The notes under the pieces were generated by a model. The model saw nothing but the letters and a program-made list of their open reading frames with translations, made no database searches and was not told the DNA's origin. Made by a program: the position numbers and the translations under genes. This document shows, in pieces, positions 17,196-26,590 of a stretch of DNA of 64,000 bases (position 1 is the first letter of the stretch; each line of letters starts with the position of its first letter). Location: assembly GCF_000716675.1 (NCBI RefSeq), contig NZ_JNXT01000015.1:72778-136777 (forward strand), written 5' to 3'. This DNA comes from Streptomyces alboflavus. Lineage in GTDB: Bacteria > Actinomycetota > Actinomycetes > Streptomycetales > Streptomycetaceae.

Positions 17196-20100
17196 ATGGG
17201 ATGTCATGCTCGTGACATCAGAGGCGTACGAAGAGCGGTCATCGCCGTCCTGACGGCGCTGCTGCTGTCCGTGGGCTTCCTGCCCGCCACCGGAGCCACC
17301 GCCGCCGACAAGGCCCCGGCCTTCCGCGCGCTGCTGTTCACGGAGGCCGTCGGCTACGTCCACGACTCCATCCCCGCCGGCATCCAGATGGTCAAGGAAC
17401 AGGCCGCGGCCAACGACTTCGAGGTCGTCCAGACCGACGACTCGACGGTCTTCGACGACGCCAAGCTCAAGGACTTCGACGTCATCGTCATGCTGCAGAA
17501 CTCCGGCATGGTCTGGGACACCGACGCCCAGCGCGAGGCCGTGCAGAAGTACGTGCGCAGCGGCAAGGGCATCGTGGCCCTCCACAACACCCTCGACATG
17601 GGCATCGAGGACTCCTTCCCGTGGTGGGACGACACCGTCAACGGCGGCGCCCACATGCCCGCCCACTCCCCGGGCGTCCTCAAGGGCACCGCGAAGGTCG
17701 CCGACCACGTGCACCCCTCCACCAAGGGCCTCCCGCAGCGCTGGGAGCGCCCCGAGGAGTGGTACAACTTCGACAAGAACCCGCGCGGCGACGTCCACGT
17801 CCTGGTCTCCGCCGACGAGACGACGTACAACCCCGGCGGGTCCGCGATGGGCGCCGACCACCCCATCTCCTGGTGCCGCAACGCCGAGGGCGGCAAGGTC
17901 TGGGCCACCGCCATGGGCCACGACAAGGCCTCGTACAGCGAACCCGCCTTCCGCGACCACGTGCTCGGCGGCATCCAGTGGGCGGCGGGCAACAAGCCCG
18001 GTGACTGCGGCGGCACCGTCTGGTCCGGCTACGAGAAGATCGCCCTCGACGAGAACACCGCCGACCCGATGGAGCTGGACGTAGCCAAGGACGGCAAGGT
18101 CTTCTACGTCCAGCGCAGCGGCGAGGTGAAGATCTTCGACCCCAAGACACACGCCACCACCACCGCGGGCAAGGTCGACACCTACACCGGCGGCGAGGAC
18201 GGCCTCGTCGGCATGGAGCTGGACCCGGCCTTCGCCAAGAACCGCTGGATCTACCTCTATTACGCGCCCAAGACGGCCAAGGACGACGTGAACCGCCTGT
18301 CGCGCTTCACCGTCAAGAAGGACAACACCCTCGACCTGGCCTCCGAGAAGAAGATCCTCGACGTCCCCGCCTACCGCGACCGCACCTTCCCCGAGCCCGG
18401 CCACACCGGCGGCGCCGTCGAGTTCGGCCCCGACCGCACCCTGTACCTGGGCGTCGGCGACGACGTCCCGCCGAACCTCGACCCGAACTGGCAGGGCTAC
18501 GCGCCCCTCGACTGGCGCCCCGGCAAGCAGATGCTCGACGCCGCCCGCACGGCGGGCAACACCAACGACCTGCGCGGCAAGATCCTGCGCGTCAAGCCCA
18601 AGGACAAGGGCGGCTACGCCATCCCCAAGGGCAACCTCTTCAAGCCCGGCACGAAGAAGACCCGCCCCGAGATCTACGCCATGGGCTTCCGCAACCCCTT
18701 CCGCTTCACCGTCGACCCGAAGACGGGGGACGTGCACGTCTCCGACTACGGCCCCGACCGCGGCGCCCCCACCACCGACCGGGGTCCTGAGGGCCTGGTC
18801 GAGTACAACGTCATCAAGAAGCCCGGCAACTTCGGCTGGCCGTTCTGCCACGGCAACAACCAGGCGTACGCGCCCTACGACCCCGACACCCAGAAGCCGG
18901 GGCCGAAGTTCGACTGCGCGAAGCCGGTCAACCCCTCACCCAACAACACCGGCCTGAAGGACCTGCCGCCGCTGACGCTCCCCGAGGTCTGGTACGGCTA
19001 CGGCGCCTCCAAGGAGTTCCCCGAGATGGGCACCGGCGGCTCCGCGCCGATGAGCGGACCCGTCTACCGCTACGACCCCAAGAACCCGTCCAAGACCAAG
19101 TTCCCGCAGTACTTCGACGGCGCGAACTTCTTCTACGAGTGGGCGCGCGACTCCGTGAAGGAGATGCGCTTCGACGACTCCGGCAAGCTCCTGAAGATCA
19201 ATGACTTCCTGAAGTCGGCGAAGTTCGCCAAGCCCATGGACATGACCTTCGGACCCGACGGTTCGCTGTACGTCCTGGAGTGGGGCAGCGAGTTCGGCGG
19301 CGGCAACAACGACTCGGGTCTCTACCGGATCGACTACGCCCAGGGCCAGCGCATCCCCATCGCCAAGGCCAAGGCGTCCGCCACCAACGGACCCGTGCCC
19401 CTCAAGGCCGACTTCTCCAGCGAGGGCAGCAAGGACCCGGACGGCGACCCGCTCACCTTCGCCTGGGACTTCGACGGCGACGGCACCTACGACTCCACCG
19501 AGGCCAACCCCTCGCACACCTACACCACCAAGGGCGACTTCAACGCGCAGCTGAAGGTCACCGACTCCACGGGGAAGTCCGGCTACGCCAACATCCCCGT
19601 CACGGCGGGCAACACGGCGCCGAAGGTGACCGTCGAGACCCCCGTCGACGGCAAGCTCATCACCTTCGGCGACAAGATCCCGTACAAGGTGAAGGTCACC
19701 GACCCCGAGGACGGCGAGATCGACTGCTCCAAGGTCTTCGTGAACCCGGCCCTCGGCCACGACGACCACGAGCACCCGACCACCGACATCCCCGGCTGCG
19801 AGGGCACCGTCGACACCGGTGACCTGGGCGGCCACCCCGAGGGCGCCGACCTCACGTACGTCCTCAACGCCAAGTACACCGACAAGGGCGGGTCCGGGAC
19901 GAGCGCCCTGACCGGCTACGGCCGCTCGGTCATGCATCCCAAGCACAAGCAGGCCGAGTACTACGACGACCAGTCGGGCACCCGGATCGTCTCGCAGGCG
20001 GGCGCCGAGAACGGCAAGCGCATCGGTGACGTCAGCAACGGCGACTGGATCGCGTTCGCGCCGATGAGCGTCGAGGGCGTCAGCAAGGTCGCCTACCGCA

Positions 20101-20333
20101 TGTCGTCCCCGTACGGAGTGGGCTCCATCGAGCTCCGCGTGGACGCTCCCGACGGCAAGCTCCTCGCCACGACACCGGTGCTCAACACCGGAGGCTGGGA
20201 CACGTACCAGAACACCCCGGCCGTCGACATCGAGGCCTTGACCGGCACCCACAAGCTGTACGTGGTTTTCAAGTCGCCGCAGGACAATTCCTTCGACGTG
20301 GACGCCGTCGCGTTCTCGGCCCCCGCGGGCTGA
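17196..20333 (+). CDS. Secreted ThuA - sugar dehydrogenase - PKD - CBM6-like protein
   Basis: A 1045-residue exported multidomain protein. A Sec signal spans about residues 1-37. A ThuA-like domain follows to about 265 (LLFTEAVGYVHDSIPAGIQM, GIVALHNTLDM, HPISWCRNAEGGKVWATAMG). A glucose/sorbosone dehydrogenase propeller occupies about 270-715 (GLVGMELDPAFAKNRWIYLY, GHTGGAVEFGPDRTLYLGVG). A PKD domain occupies about 720-800 (DPDGDPLTFAWDFDGDGTYD). The last 140 residues resemble a CBM6 carbohydrate-binding module. ThuA proteins act in 3-keto-disaccharide catabolism, so it may oxidise and trim a glycoside outside the cell. It ends the sugar operon. Confidence 0.9.
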   Translation: MGCHARDIRGVRRAVIAVLTALLLSVGFLPATGATAADKAPAFRALLFTEAVGYVHDSIPAGIQMVKEQAAANDFEVVQTDDSTVFDDAKLKDFDVIVMLQNSGMVWDTDAQREAVQKYVRSGKGIVALHNTLDMGIEDSFPWWDDTVNGGAHMPAHSPGVLKGTAKVADHVHPSTKGLPQRWERPEEWYNFDKNPRGDVHVLVSADETTYNPGGSAMGADHPISWCRNAEGGKVWATAMGHDKASYSEPAFRDHVLGGIQWAAGNKPGDCGGTVWSGYEKIALDENTADPMELDVAKDGKVFYVQRSGEVKIFDPKTHATTTAGKVDTYTGGEDGLVGMELDPAFAKNRWIYLYYAPKTAKDDVNRLSRFTVKKDNTLDLASEKKILDVPAYRDRTFPEPGHTGGAVEFGPDRTLYLGVGDDVPPNLDPNWQGYAPLDWRPGKQMLDAARTAGNTNDLRGKILRVKPKDKGGYAIPKGNLFKPGTKKTRPEIYAMGFRNPFRFTVDPKTGDVHVSDYGPDRGAPTTDRGPEGLVEYNVIKKPGNFGWPFCHGNNQAYAPYDPDTQKPGPKFDCAKPVNPSPNNTGLKDLPPLTLPEVWYGYGASKEFPEMGTGGSAPMSGPVYRYDPKNPSKTKFPQYFDGANFFYEWARDSVKEMRFDDSGKLLKINDFLKSAKFAKPMDMTFGPDGSLYVLEWGSEFGGGNNDSGLYRIDYAQGQRIPIAKAKASATNGPVPLKADFSSEGSKDPDGDPLTFAWDFDGDGTYDSTEANPSHTYTTKGDFNAQLKVTDSTGKSGYANIPVTAGNTAPKVTVETPVDGKLITFGDKIPYKVKVTDPEDGEIDCSKVFVNPALGHDDHEHPTTDIPGCEGTVDTGDLGGHPEGADLTYVLNAKYTDKGGSGTSALTGYGRSVMHPKHKQAEYYDDQSGTRIVSQAGAENGKRIGDVSNGDWIAFAPMSVEGVSKVAYRMSSPYGVGSIELRVDAPDGKLLATTPVLNTGGWDTYQNTPAVDIEALTGTHKLYVVFKSPQDNSFDVDAVAFSAPAG

Positions 20334-20346
20334 CGACCGCGACACC

Positions 20347-20378
20347 CGTCTGCCCCGGTCGGCCGACCGGGGCAGACG
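20347..20378 (+). terminator. Terminator of the sugar operon
   Basis: A 14-bp perfect stem (20347-20360 with 20365-20378, 4-nt loop) begins 13 nt after the ThuA-type gene's stop. Confidence 0.75.
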
Positions 20379-20408
20379 CGTCCGACGCGGGGCCCGCGCA
20401 CTGGTCAC

Positions 20409-20459
20409 ACGGGGGCCCGCGGCGCGCTCCCTGTCCAACAGCGCGCCGCGGGCCCCCGT
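20409..20459 (-). terminator. Terminator of the phosphotransferase gene
   Basis: A perfect 20-bp inverted repeat (20409-20428 with 20440-20459, 11-nt loop) lies directly after the leftward phosphotransferase stop at 20467. It is one of the strongest hairpins in the window. Confidence 0.75.
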
Positions 20460-20466
20460 CTCCCCG

Positions 20467-21651
20467 TCAGCGAGTGCCGACCGCCGCGCGCACGGCCCGG
20501 CGGGCCATCTGGCAGTCGTCGTGCAGCCGCCGCAGCAGCAGCCGCTGTTCCTCGCCGGACGGCGCGGCACCGGGGTGGGCCTGGCCCGATGCCGTCGGGG
20601 TCGGCTCGTGCAGCGTGCGCTGCACGGCTGTCTCGCACATCCTGATCTCCCTGGTGAGGACCAGCATCAGGTTGACCAGGAACGCGTCCCGCGCCGCCGG
20701 ACCCGCCGCCTGGGCGAGCTGGCTGATGTCGCGGCGCGCCATGGGCGAGTCGCCGAGCACCGACCACAGCGTCGCCAGGTCATAGCCCGGCAGATACCAG
20801 CCCGCCTGCTCCCAGTCCACGAGGACCGGGCCCGCCGGGGACAGCAGCACGTTCGAGAGCAACGCGTCGCCGTGACAGAACTGCCAGGTCAGCTGCGGAC
20901 CCGACGGGTGGGCGTGCGCTATCCCGTGCAGCAGCTTCTGCAGGTCGCCCATGTCGCGGTCCGTGAGGAGCCCCAGCTCGTGGCAGCGGGAGATCCGACG
21001 GCCGTAGTCCAGTGGCCTGCCGAACATCTCCTGCGGTGGCCGCCACTGGTTGAGGCGGCACACGGCTCCCATCGCCGCCCGGACGTCCGCGCGCGGCGGG
21101 GCGTCCGCGGGGTGGCGCTGCAGGGCCGCCACCCGGCCCGGTACCCGCTCGATCACCAGGGTGCAGTCGTCCGGGTCGGCCGCGATGAGACGCGGCACGC
21201 GCACCGGCGGACGATGCCTGACGAACGAGCGGTAAGCAGCTATTTCGTGCCGGATCCGCTCGGCCCACAGGGGCGAGTGGTCGAGCAGGCACTTGGCGAC
21301 GACGGTGGCGCGCCCCGCCGTGCCGACCAGGAGCACGGTGCGCCCGCTGCGGCGCAGTACCTGCACCGGCTGGAACTCCGGACAGATGCGGTGCACCGAG
21401 GCGATCGCGGTGCGCAGTTGAGATCCCTGGGGCCCGGACAGGTCGAGTCTCCCGCTGAGCGGTCCGGCGCCGGGTGCCGGCACGCGCCGGGACCGGCCGG
21501 TGCCGAGCGGCGCGGCCGCCGGGCGCGCCGGGGCCAGATAGGGGCCGCCGCCGGTCAGCGGGACCTCCGCCGCGCGGGCCGGGCCGCGGGAGGAGGGGAG
21601 CGGGCGCAGCGGCCGAGGCGGGGCGGACACGGAGGACGATGCTGCGTACAT
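20467..21651 (-). CDS. APH-fold phosphotransferase
   Basis: A 394-residue protein of the aminoglycoside phosphotransferase/choline kinase fold. It carries the catalytic [11 protein letters not shown] and the metal-binding LVDWEQAGW, plus the ATP-side VVAKCLL and the segment [13 protein letters not shown]. The first 100 residues are alanine/proline-rich and probably disordered. The ATG at 21651 is chosen because the preceding frame is low-complexity and lacks a ribosome site. The substrate is unknown. It diverges from the NsdA-like regulator. Confidence 0.75.
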   Translation of the reverse strand: MYAASSSVSAPPRPLRPLPSSRGPARAAEVPLTGGGPYLAPARPAAAPLGTGRSRRVPAPGAGPLSGRLDLSGPQGSQLRTAIASVHRICPEFQPVQVLRRSGRTVLLVGTAGRATVVAKCLLDHSPLWAERIRHEIAAYRSFVRHRPPVRVPRLIAADPDDCTLVIERVPGRVAALQRHPADAPPRADVRAAMGAVCRLNQWRPPQEMFGRPLDYGRRISRCHELGLLTDRDMGDLQKLLHGIAHAHPSGPQLTWQFCHGDALLSNVLLSPAGPVLVDWEQAGWYLPGYDLATLWSVLGDSPMARRDISQLAQAAGPAARDAFLVNLMLVLTREIRMCETAVQRTLHEPTPTASGQAHPGAAPSGEEQRLLLRRLHDDCQMARRAVRAAVGTR

Positions 21652-21839
21652 GGGCGATACAGATCCCTTCGTGTGCCAGCGAGTTGCGGCGCCCTCCCGC
21701 CCCGGCCGCTGTGGGTGCACCCTGGGGAGTGCCTTGAGGCGGCCGGGTCGGGGTGGCGCACTCCTACCTGACACCCGTGAGCCCGTGGCACACCATGTGG
21801 CGCACCCTGGCGAACCCTGGCGAATAGTCGCTCAGCAAC

Positions 21840-21858
21840 TGACAGACGGTTACTGTCA
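21840..21858. promoter_or_regulatory. Inverted repeat upstream of NsdA-like gene
   Basis: TGACAG-N7-CTGTCA is a perfect 6-bp dyad centred 37 bp before the GTG start at 21886. Its position suits an operator, perhaps for autoregulation. Confidence 0.35.
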
Positions 21859-21885
21859 ATTCAGCCGAGAACCTGGGGGCTTGAC

Positions 21886-23385
21886 GTGAACGGACAACCC
21901 AACACCCGCCTGTCGGATCTCTTCGGCCTGGCGGGTTGGTCCAAGGGTGAACTCGCCAGAATGGTGAACCGGCAGGCAGCAGCGATGGGTCATCCGCAGC
22001 TGGCCACCGACACCTCGCGGGTGCGGCGCTGGATCGACATGGGAGAGATCCCGCGCGATCCGGTACCCAGGGTCCTGGCTGTTCTGTTCACCGAGCGTCT
22101 CGGCCGTGTCGTGACCATCGAGGACCTCGGTCTGGTCCGGCACGGGCGCGTAGGCAGACAGCGCGGCGACGGGAGCGTGGAATCCCCGGACGGCGTGCCG
22201 TGGGCGCCCGAGCGAACCGCCGCGGTCCTCACCGAATTCACGGGAATGGACCTCATGCTCAACCGACGCGGCTTGGTGGGCGCGGGTGCCGCGCTCGCCG
22301 CCGGCTCCGCACTCAGCAGCGCCATGCACGACTGGCTGCACACCGATCCGACCCTGAAGGCCGACGCCCCCCGCACCGACGACCCCCTGCACGCCGACCC
22401 CGCCGGATTCGACCGCTACGAGGCCGCCCCCATCGGGTCACAGGAGATCGAGGCCCTCGAGCGCTCGGTCGAGGTGTTCCGCGCCTGGGACGCGTCCCGG
22501 GGCGGCGGCCTGCAGCGCAAGGCCGTGGTGGGGCAGCTGAACGAGGTGGGCGGCATGCTCGCCTACCGTCACCCCGACCATCTCCAGCGGCGCCTGTGGG
22601 GCGTCGCCGCCAACCTCGCCGTCCTCGCGGGCTGGATGTCCCACGACGTCGGCCTCGAACCCACCGCCCAGAAGTACTTCGTGATCGCCGCGCACGCGGC
22701 CCGCGAGGGCGGCGACCGGCCACGCGCGGGCGAAGCCCTGTCCCGGGCCGCACGCCAGATGGTGCACCTGGGCAAGCCCGACGAGGCCCTGGACCTGATG
22801 AAGCTCGCCAAGTCCGGCTCGGGCGAGCAGACCCTGCCGCGCACCCAGGCGATGCTGCACACCATCGAGGCCTGGGCCCAGGCCTCGATGGGCAAGGGGC
22901 AGGCGATGCGGCGCACGCTCGGCCGGGCGGAGGACCTGTTCGTCTCCGACAAGGGCGACGTGCCACCGCCCAGCTGGATGCAGATGTTCGACGAGGCGGA
23001 CCTGCACGGGATGCAGGCCCTGGCGTACCGCACCCTCGCCGAGCACGAGCCGGCCGCGGCGCAGCTCGCCCAGCGTCACGCCAAGGAGGCCATCGAGCTG
23101 CGCACCAAGGGCCGCGACCGCTCGACGATCTTCGACTACATCTCGCTGGCCTCGGCGTGCTTCATCGCCGACGACCCCGAGCAGGCCGACCGGTACGCGC
23201 GCCTGGCGCTGGTGTCGATGGGCGCCAACTCCTCGCACCGCACCTGGGACCGGCTGCGCGAGATGTACCGGCTCACCGGTCAGTACGCGGGCTATCCGAA
23301 GATCGAGGACCTGCGTGCGGAGATCAAGCAGGCGCTGCCCAGGGCGGCGGGTCGGCCGGGGGGAGGCAAGTGGGTCCGGGCCTAG
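21886..23385 (+). CDS. NsdA/NsdB-like developmental regulator
   Basis: A 499-residue Streptomyces-type regulator. The N terminus (TRLSDLFGLAGWSKGELARM, then RVRRWIDMGEIPRDP) is helix-turn-helix-like. A linker with RRGLVGAGAALAAGSAL follows, and the C-terminal two thirds are TPR-like helices (QKYFVIAAHAAREGG, AGEALSRAARQMVHLGKP, QADRYARLALVSMG). NsdA and NsdB of S. coelicolor, which negatively control sporulation and antibiotic production, have this architecture, but several paralogues exist and I cannot assign one. The GTG start follows GGGGG. Confidence 0.7.
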   Translation: MNGQPNTRLSDLFGLAGWSKGELARMVNRQAAAMGHPQLATDTSRVRRWIDMGEIPRDPVPRVLAVLFTERLGRVVTIEDLGLVRHGRVGRQRGDGSVESPDGVPWAPERTAAVLTEFTGMDLMLNRRGLVGAGAALAAGSALSSAMHDWLHTDPTLKADAPRTDDPLHADPAGFDRYEAAPIGSQEIEALERSVEVFRAWDASRGGGLQRKAVVGQLNEVGGMLAYRHPDHLQRRLWGVAANLAVLAGWMSHDVGLEPTAQKYFVIAAHAAREGGDRPRAGEALSRAARQMVHLGKPDEALDLMKLAKSGSGEQTLPRTQAMLHTIEAWAQASMGKGQAMRRTLGRAEDLFVSDKGDVPPPSWMQMFDEADLHGMQALAYRTLAEHEPAAAQLAQRHAKEAIELRTKGRDRSTIFDYISLASACFIADDPEQADRYARLALVSMGANSSHRTWDRLREMYRLTGQYAGYPKIEDLRAEIKQALPRAAGRPGGGKWVRA

Positions 23386-23560
23386 CGCCCGGCCGGCGCG
23401 GGGCCGGTGGGTACGGCGGTGACGAAGTCGTGGCTAGGTCTTCGTCTTCGGCCGCACGGCCGGCCCGGTCCCCGGACCCGGCCACGAGCAGGCGAGCCCG
23501 GGCACGGACCGTCGGCCACCGGCCTCGGCCCAGACCACAAGCAGCGCTTGGCAACAGCGC

Positions 23561-24973
23561 CTAGGCCTCGACCTTGGCCACCAGCAGACAGGCGTCGTCC
23601 TCGCGCGGGGCCACGCCGAACTCCTCCACGGCGACCCGCACGCAGTCCTGTGCCACCTTCGCCTCGGCGAAGCGCGGTGCCAGGGCGAGCAGCCGGTGGG
23701 TCGCGGCCTCTCGGGAACGCCGCGGCACCAGGCCGTCGGTGTGCAGCAACAGCAGGTCGCCGGGGCGCAGTCGCTCCTGGGCCTGTTCGTAGGCGGCACC
23801 GGACGTCGCGCCGAGGAGCACGCCGTCCGGTGGTGTGAGCGCGCGCCCCGTCCCGCCGCGGAACAGCAGCGGGGCGGGGTGTCCCGCCTGCGCCCAGGTG
23901 AGGGTGTGCTCGTCGGCGTCGTACAGACAGCAGACGGCGCTGCCGAGTGCGGGCTGCACGGACGCGTCGAGTAACTGGTTCAGCCAGCCCATCAGACGGC
24001 CCGGGTCGGCGCCGGCGACGGCCATGCCGCGCAGGGCGCCGAGGAGCATCGCCATGCCGGAGGTGACCGTGACGCCGTGGCCGGTGAGGTCGCCGACGCT
24101 CAGCAGGGTGCGGCCGTCGGCCAGTTCGAGGGCGTCGTACCAGTCGCCGCCGATGAGGGCGGTCGAGGACGACGGGAGGTAGTGGGCGGCGAGGTCCAGG
24201 TTCGCGGAGCCGCCGTGCGGGAAGCGCAGGGAGCCGCGCCACGGCGGAAGGACGGCCTCCTGGAGTTCGACCGCGAGGCGGTGCTCGGTCTGCGCGATGT
24301 GGCGCTGGCGCTGCAGTGAGTCCCGGGTCTCGCGCACCACGCGCTGGCTGCGGCGCAGTTCGCTGACGTCTCTGAGGACCGCCCACATGGAGGCGGTGGA
24401 GCCGTCGGGGGCGAGCACGGGCTCGCCCATCATGTGCACCTGGCGCACGACGCCGTCGGGGCGGACGACGCGGAACTCGCCGTCGATCGGCTTGCCGTCG
24501 ACCAGGCAGTCCGTGACCATCGCCGTCAGCATCGGCTGGTCGTCGGGGTGGACCAGGGAGGGCAGCTCGTCGAGGGAGAGGGGCGGCGCGGACGGGTCCC
24601 GGCCGAGGATCTGGAACAGCTCGCCGGACCAGGTGGCCTCGTCGGTGAGGAGGTTCCACTCGGCGCTGCCGACCCGGCTGAGCAGGGAGCCGTGCTGCGG
24701 CTCCGGCCGCGCGGGCCCGGTGTCCGGGGTGTGGGTGCGCGGCGGGCCGTCCCGCAGCTGGGCCAAGTGTCCGTGCAGGTCGTTGAGTTGATGCACCGCC
24801 AGCTCGCACAGGGCGCGCTGCCAGCGGCCCGTGGGGTCGCTGTGGTCGGCCACGGCTTCGCGGCGCACGGCGTCGACCTCGCCCCGCAGTCGGCGCGTCT
24901 GCGAGATGAGCGCGTCGACCGCGCCGTGCTCCTGCGGCCGGTCGGGGCGGTCCGCGAACACATGGGACGGCAT
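23561..24973 (-). CDS. PAS-domain PP2C (SpoIIE-type) serine phosphatase
   Basis: A 470-residue signalling phosphatase. An N-terminal coiled-coil-like helix (VDALISQTRRLRGEVDAVRR) leads to a PAS domain (SAEWNLLTDEATWSGELFQI to WAVLRDVSEL). A helix (RQRHIAQTEHRLAVELQEA) connects to the SpoIIE/RsbU domain with AHYLPSSSTALIGGDWYDAL, LSVGDLTGHG and LLLHTDGLV, where the aspartates bind Mn/Mg. It would dephosphorylate an anti-sigma antagonist. The ATG at 24973 has GGAG seven bases upstream; an in-frame ATG at 25030 is the alternative. Confidence 0.85.
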   Translation of the reverse strand: MPSHVFADRPDRPQEHGAVDALISQTRRLRGEVDAVRREAVADHSDPTGRWQRALCELAVHQLNDLHGHLAQLRDGPPRTHTPDTGPARPEPQHGSLLSRVGSAEWNLLTDEATWSGELFQILGRDPSAPPLSLDELPSLVHPDDQPMLTAMVTDCLVDGKPIDGEFRVVRPDGVVRQVHMMGEPVLAPDGSTASMWAVLRDVSELRRSQRVVRETRDSLQRQRHIAQTEHRLAVELQEAVLPPWRGSLRFPHGGSANLDLAAHYLPSSSTALIGGDWYDALELADGRTLLSVGDLTGHGVTVTSGMAMLLGALRGMAVAGADPGRLMGWLNQLLDASVQPALGSAVCCLYDADEHTLTWAQAGHPAPLLFRGGTGRALTPPDGVLLGATSGAAYEQAQERLRPGDLLLLHTDGLVPRRSREAATHRLLALAPRFAEAKVAQDCVRVAVEEFGVAPREDDACLLVAKVEA

Positions 24974-25030
24974 GGGGTGCTCCGTTGACGATGCGGTGCG
25001 ACCGGGGTTGCTGTGGGGATCGCCGGTCAT

Positions 25031-25424
25031 GGCTCCTCGACCGGTAGCGGTGTGGCGTTCGTACTGGCCTTCGTGCGTCGGGTACGTGACGTACGCGCGT
25101 GACGGGGGTGACGTGCGTGCCGGGTTCCGTACTGACTTCAGTGACAACTCTTCGACCGGTAACGACTCTGGCACAGCGCGCCCACGCTCGTAAGGGATTT
25201 GGCAACACCCGATGCGGTGGTGCTTCTGGCATATGTCGCTGTCCTTGCGATGGCAGCACCTGACATGCGGGCCTGGTCGTCGCCTGTCGGGACGCCCGCC
25301 GGGTCCTGTTGACCTCAAGTCCACTTGAGGTTGTTGAGTTGCTTCTGGCGGCGAGAACGTCGCCCCGGAGGGATCCGGTGACGAGCATCCGGTCGGTCGG
25401 ACCGGGTGAGGAGAGGGCGCGGTC
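25031..25424. other. Divergent promoter region, phosphatase / SgcJ-like gene
   Basis: This is 394 bp of non-coding DNA with lower GC than its surroundings in the middle. It contains the SoxR-type box at 25313-25330 facing right. The phosphatase side repeats TCGACCGGTA twice (about 25038 and 25153). No small gene is convincing. Confidence 0.5.
25309..25339 (+). promoter_or_regulatory. SoxR-type operator/promoter
   Basis: CCTCAAGT-CC-ACTTGAGG at 25313-25330 has both 8-bp arms identical to the enterobacterial SoxR site (centre TA there, CC here). TTGACC (25309-25314) and TTGAGT (25334-25339) are 19 bp apart, the stretched spacing of MerR-family promoters. The gene it faces starts at 25425. Confidence 0.7.
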
Positions 25425-25859
25425 ATGACGAACGAGATCCTTGTGGTGGGGGCCATTCCGGCGCGGACCCAGGCGGCGGTGACGGCAGTGGTGAAGGATC
25501 TGGAGCAGGCCTTCAACGCCCATGACCCCGTCGCCCTGAGCGAGCAGTTCGCCCGGGAGACGTCCTGGACCAACGCGGTGGGCACGCGCCTCGACGGCCG
25601 CGCGGCCATCGCCGAGTTCAGCGGTCCCGCGATGAAGGGCTTCCTGCGCGACTCCTACGCCCGCTACGACGTCGTCAAGCTCCTGGAGATCACGCCCGAG
25701 GTGATCGGCGTGAACGTGCGGCAGACCCCCACGGACAGCTCCGGGAACCCGGTCGCGGGCCCTCACGGAGTGACGACCTACGTGATCGCGCGGCAGCAGG
25801 AGGGCTGGAAGATCGTCGTCGGCCAGAACCTCCCGGTGGACGCCCCGCCCGCCGCCTGA
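25425..25859 (+). CDS. SgcJ/EcaC-family (DUF4440/NTF2-like) protein
   Basis: A 144-residue NTF2-fold protein. VVKDLEQAFNAHDPVALSEQ at the N terminus, RLDGRAAIAEF in the middle and TYVIARQQEGWKIVVGQN at the end match the SgcJ/EcaC group. Members have been named in enediyne and polyketide clusters without a firm biochemical role. The ATG follows GGAGAGG-type sequence. The SoxR box in its promoter suggests induction by redox-cycling compounds. It ends at a hairpin shared with the convergent response regulator. Confidence 0.75.
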   Translation: MTNEILVVGAIPARTQAAVTAVVKDLEQAFNAHDPVALSEQFARETSWTNAVGTRLDGRAAIAEFSGPAMKGFLRDSYARYDVVKLLEITPEVIGVNVRQTPTDSSGNPVAGPHGVTTYVIARQQEGWKIVVGQNLPVDAPPAA

Positions 25860-25873
25860 GCCGGACGTCCGCG

Positions 25874-25906
25874 GGCCGGGACACCGACGGGGGTGGTGTC
25901 CCGGCC
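25874..25906. terminator. Bidirectional terminator
   Basis: A 12-bp inverted repeat (25874-25885 with 25895-25906, 9-nt loop) lies between the convergent SgcJ-like and response-regulator genes. Confidence 0.7.
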
Positions 25907-25933
25907 GTCCGCGGGGCCCGGCGCCCGGCCCCG

Positions 25934-26578
25934 TCAGCCGTGCAGGTAGCGCAGCACCGCGAGGACCCGCCGGTTGGCGTCGTGCGACGCGGGCAGGCCC
26001 AACTTGTCGAAGACCGCGGCCACGTGCTTCTCGACCGTGCCCGCCGAGACCACGAGGGTCTGGGCGATGGCGGCGTTCGAGCGGCCCTCGGCCATCAGCG
26101 AGAGGACCTGCCGCTCGCGGGGGGTGAGCGGCGCGAGCTCCGCCGCGTGCCGGCTCGCGCCCGCGAGCTGGGTGACGACCTCCGGGTCGAGCGCGGTGCC
26201 GCCGCCGGCCACCCGGGCCAGCGCGTCGGTGAACTCGGCGATGTTGGCTACCCGGTCCTTGAGCAGATAGCCGACGCCCGCCGACCCGGCCGCGAGCAGC
26301 CGCGTGGCGTACTTCGTCTCGACGTACTGGGAGAACAGGAGCACGCCGGTGCCCGGGTGGTCGCGCCGGATGTCGATGGCGGCGCGCAGGCCCTCGTCGG
26401 TGTGCGACGGCGGCATCCGGATGTCGACGACCGTGACGTCCGGGCGGTGTTCGGCGACGGCGGCCCGCAGCGCGTCGGCGTCGCCGACGGCCGCGCACAC
26501 CTCATGGCCGCGCTCCACCAGCATCTGAGCCAGCAGTTCCCGCAGGACGGCGGCATCCTCGGCGATCACGACACGCAT
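25934..26578 (-). CDS. NarL/LuxR-family response regulator
   Basis: A 214-residue response regulator. The receiver domain starts RVVIAEDAAVLRELLAQ, has the phosphoacceptor aspartate in VTVVDIRMPPSHTDEG and the lysine in YLLKDRV. The C-terminal LuxR helix-turn-helix reads LTPRERQVLSLMAEGRSN followed by KHVAAVFDKLGL. It lies 12 nt downstream of the histidine kinase gene and should be its partner, probably controlling the ABC genes of the same operon. Confidence 0.9.
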   Translation of the reverse strand: MRVVIAEDAAVLRELLAQMLVERGHEVCAAVGDADALRAAVAEHRPDVTVVDIRMPPSHTDEGLRAAIDIRRDHPGTGVLLFSQYVETKYATRLLAAGSAGVGYLLKDRVANIAEFTDALARVAGGGTALDPEVVTQLAGASRHAAELAPLTPRERQVLSLMAEGRSNAAIAQTLVVSAGTVEKHVAAVFDKLGLPASHDANRRVLAVLRYLHG

Positions 26579-26590
26579 GTCGAAATGATC

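Noticed and set aside
23382..26498. A leftward 1038-codon open frame
   Set aside because: It is Arg/Pro/Gly-rich shadow coding antisense or out of frame to the NsdA-like end, the phosphatase, the SgcJ-like gene and the response regulator, all of which have clear domains.
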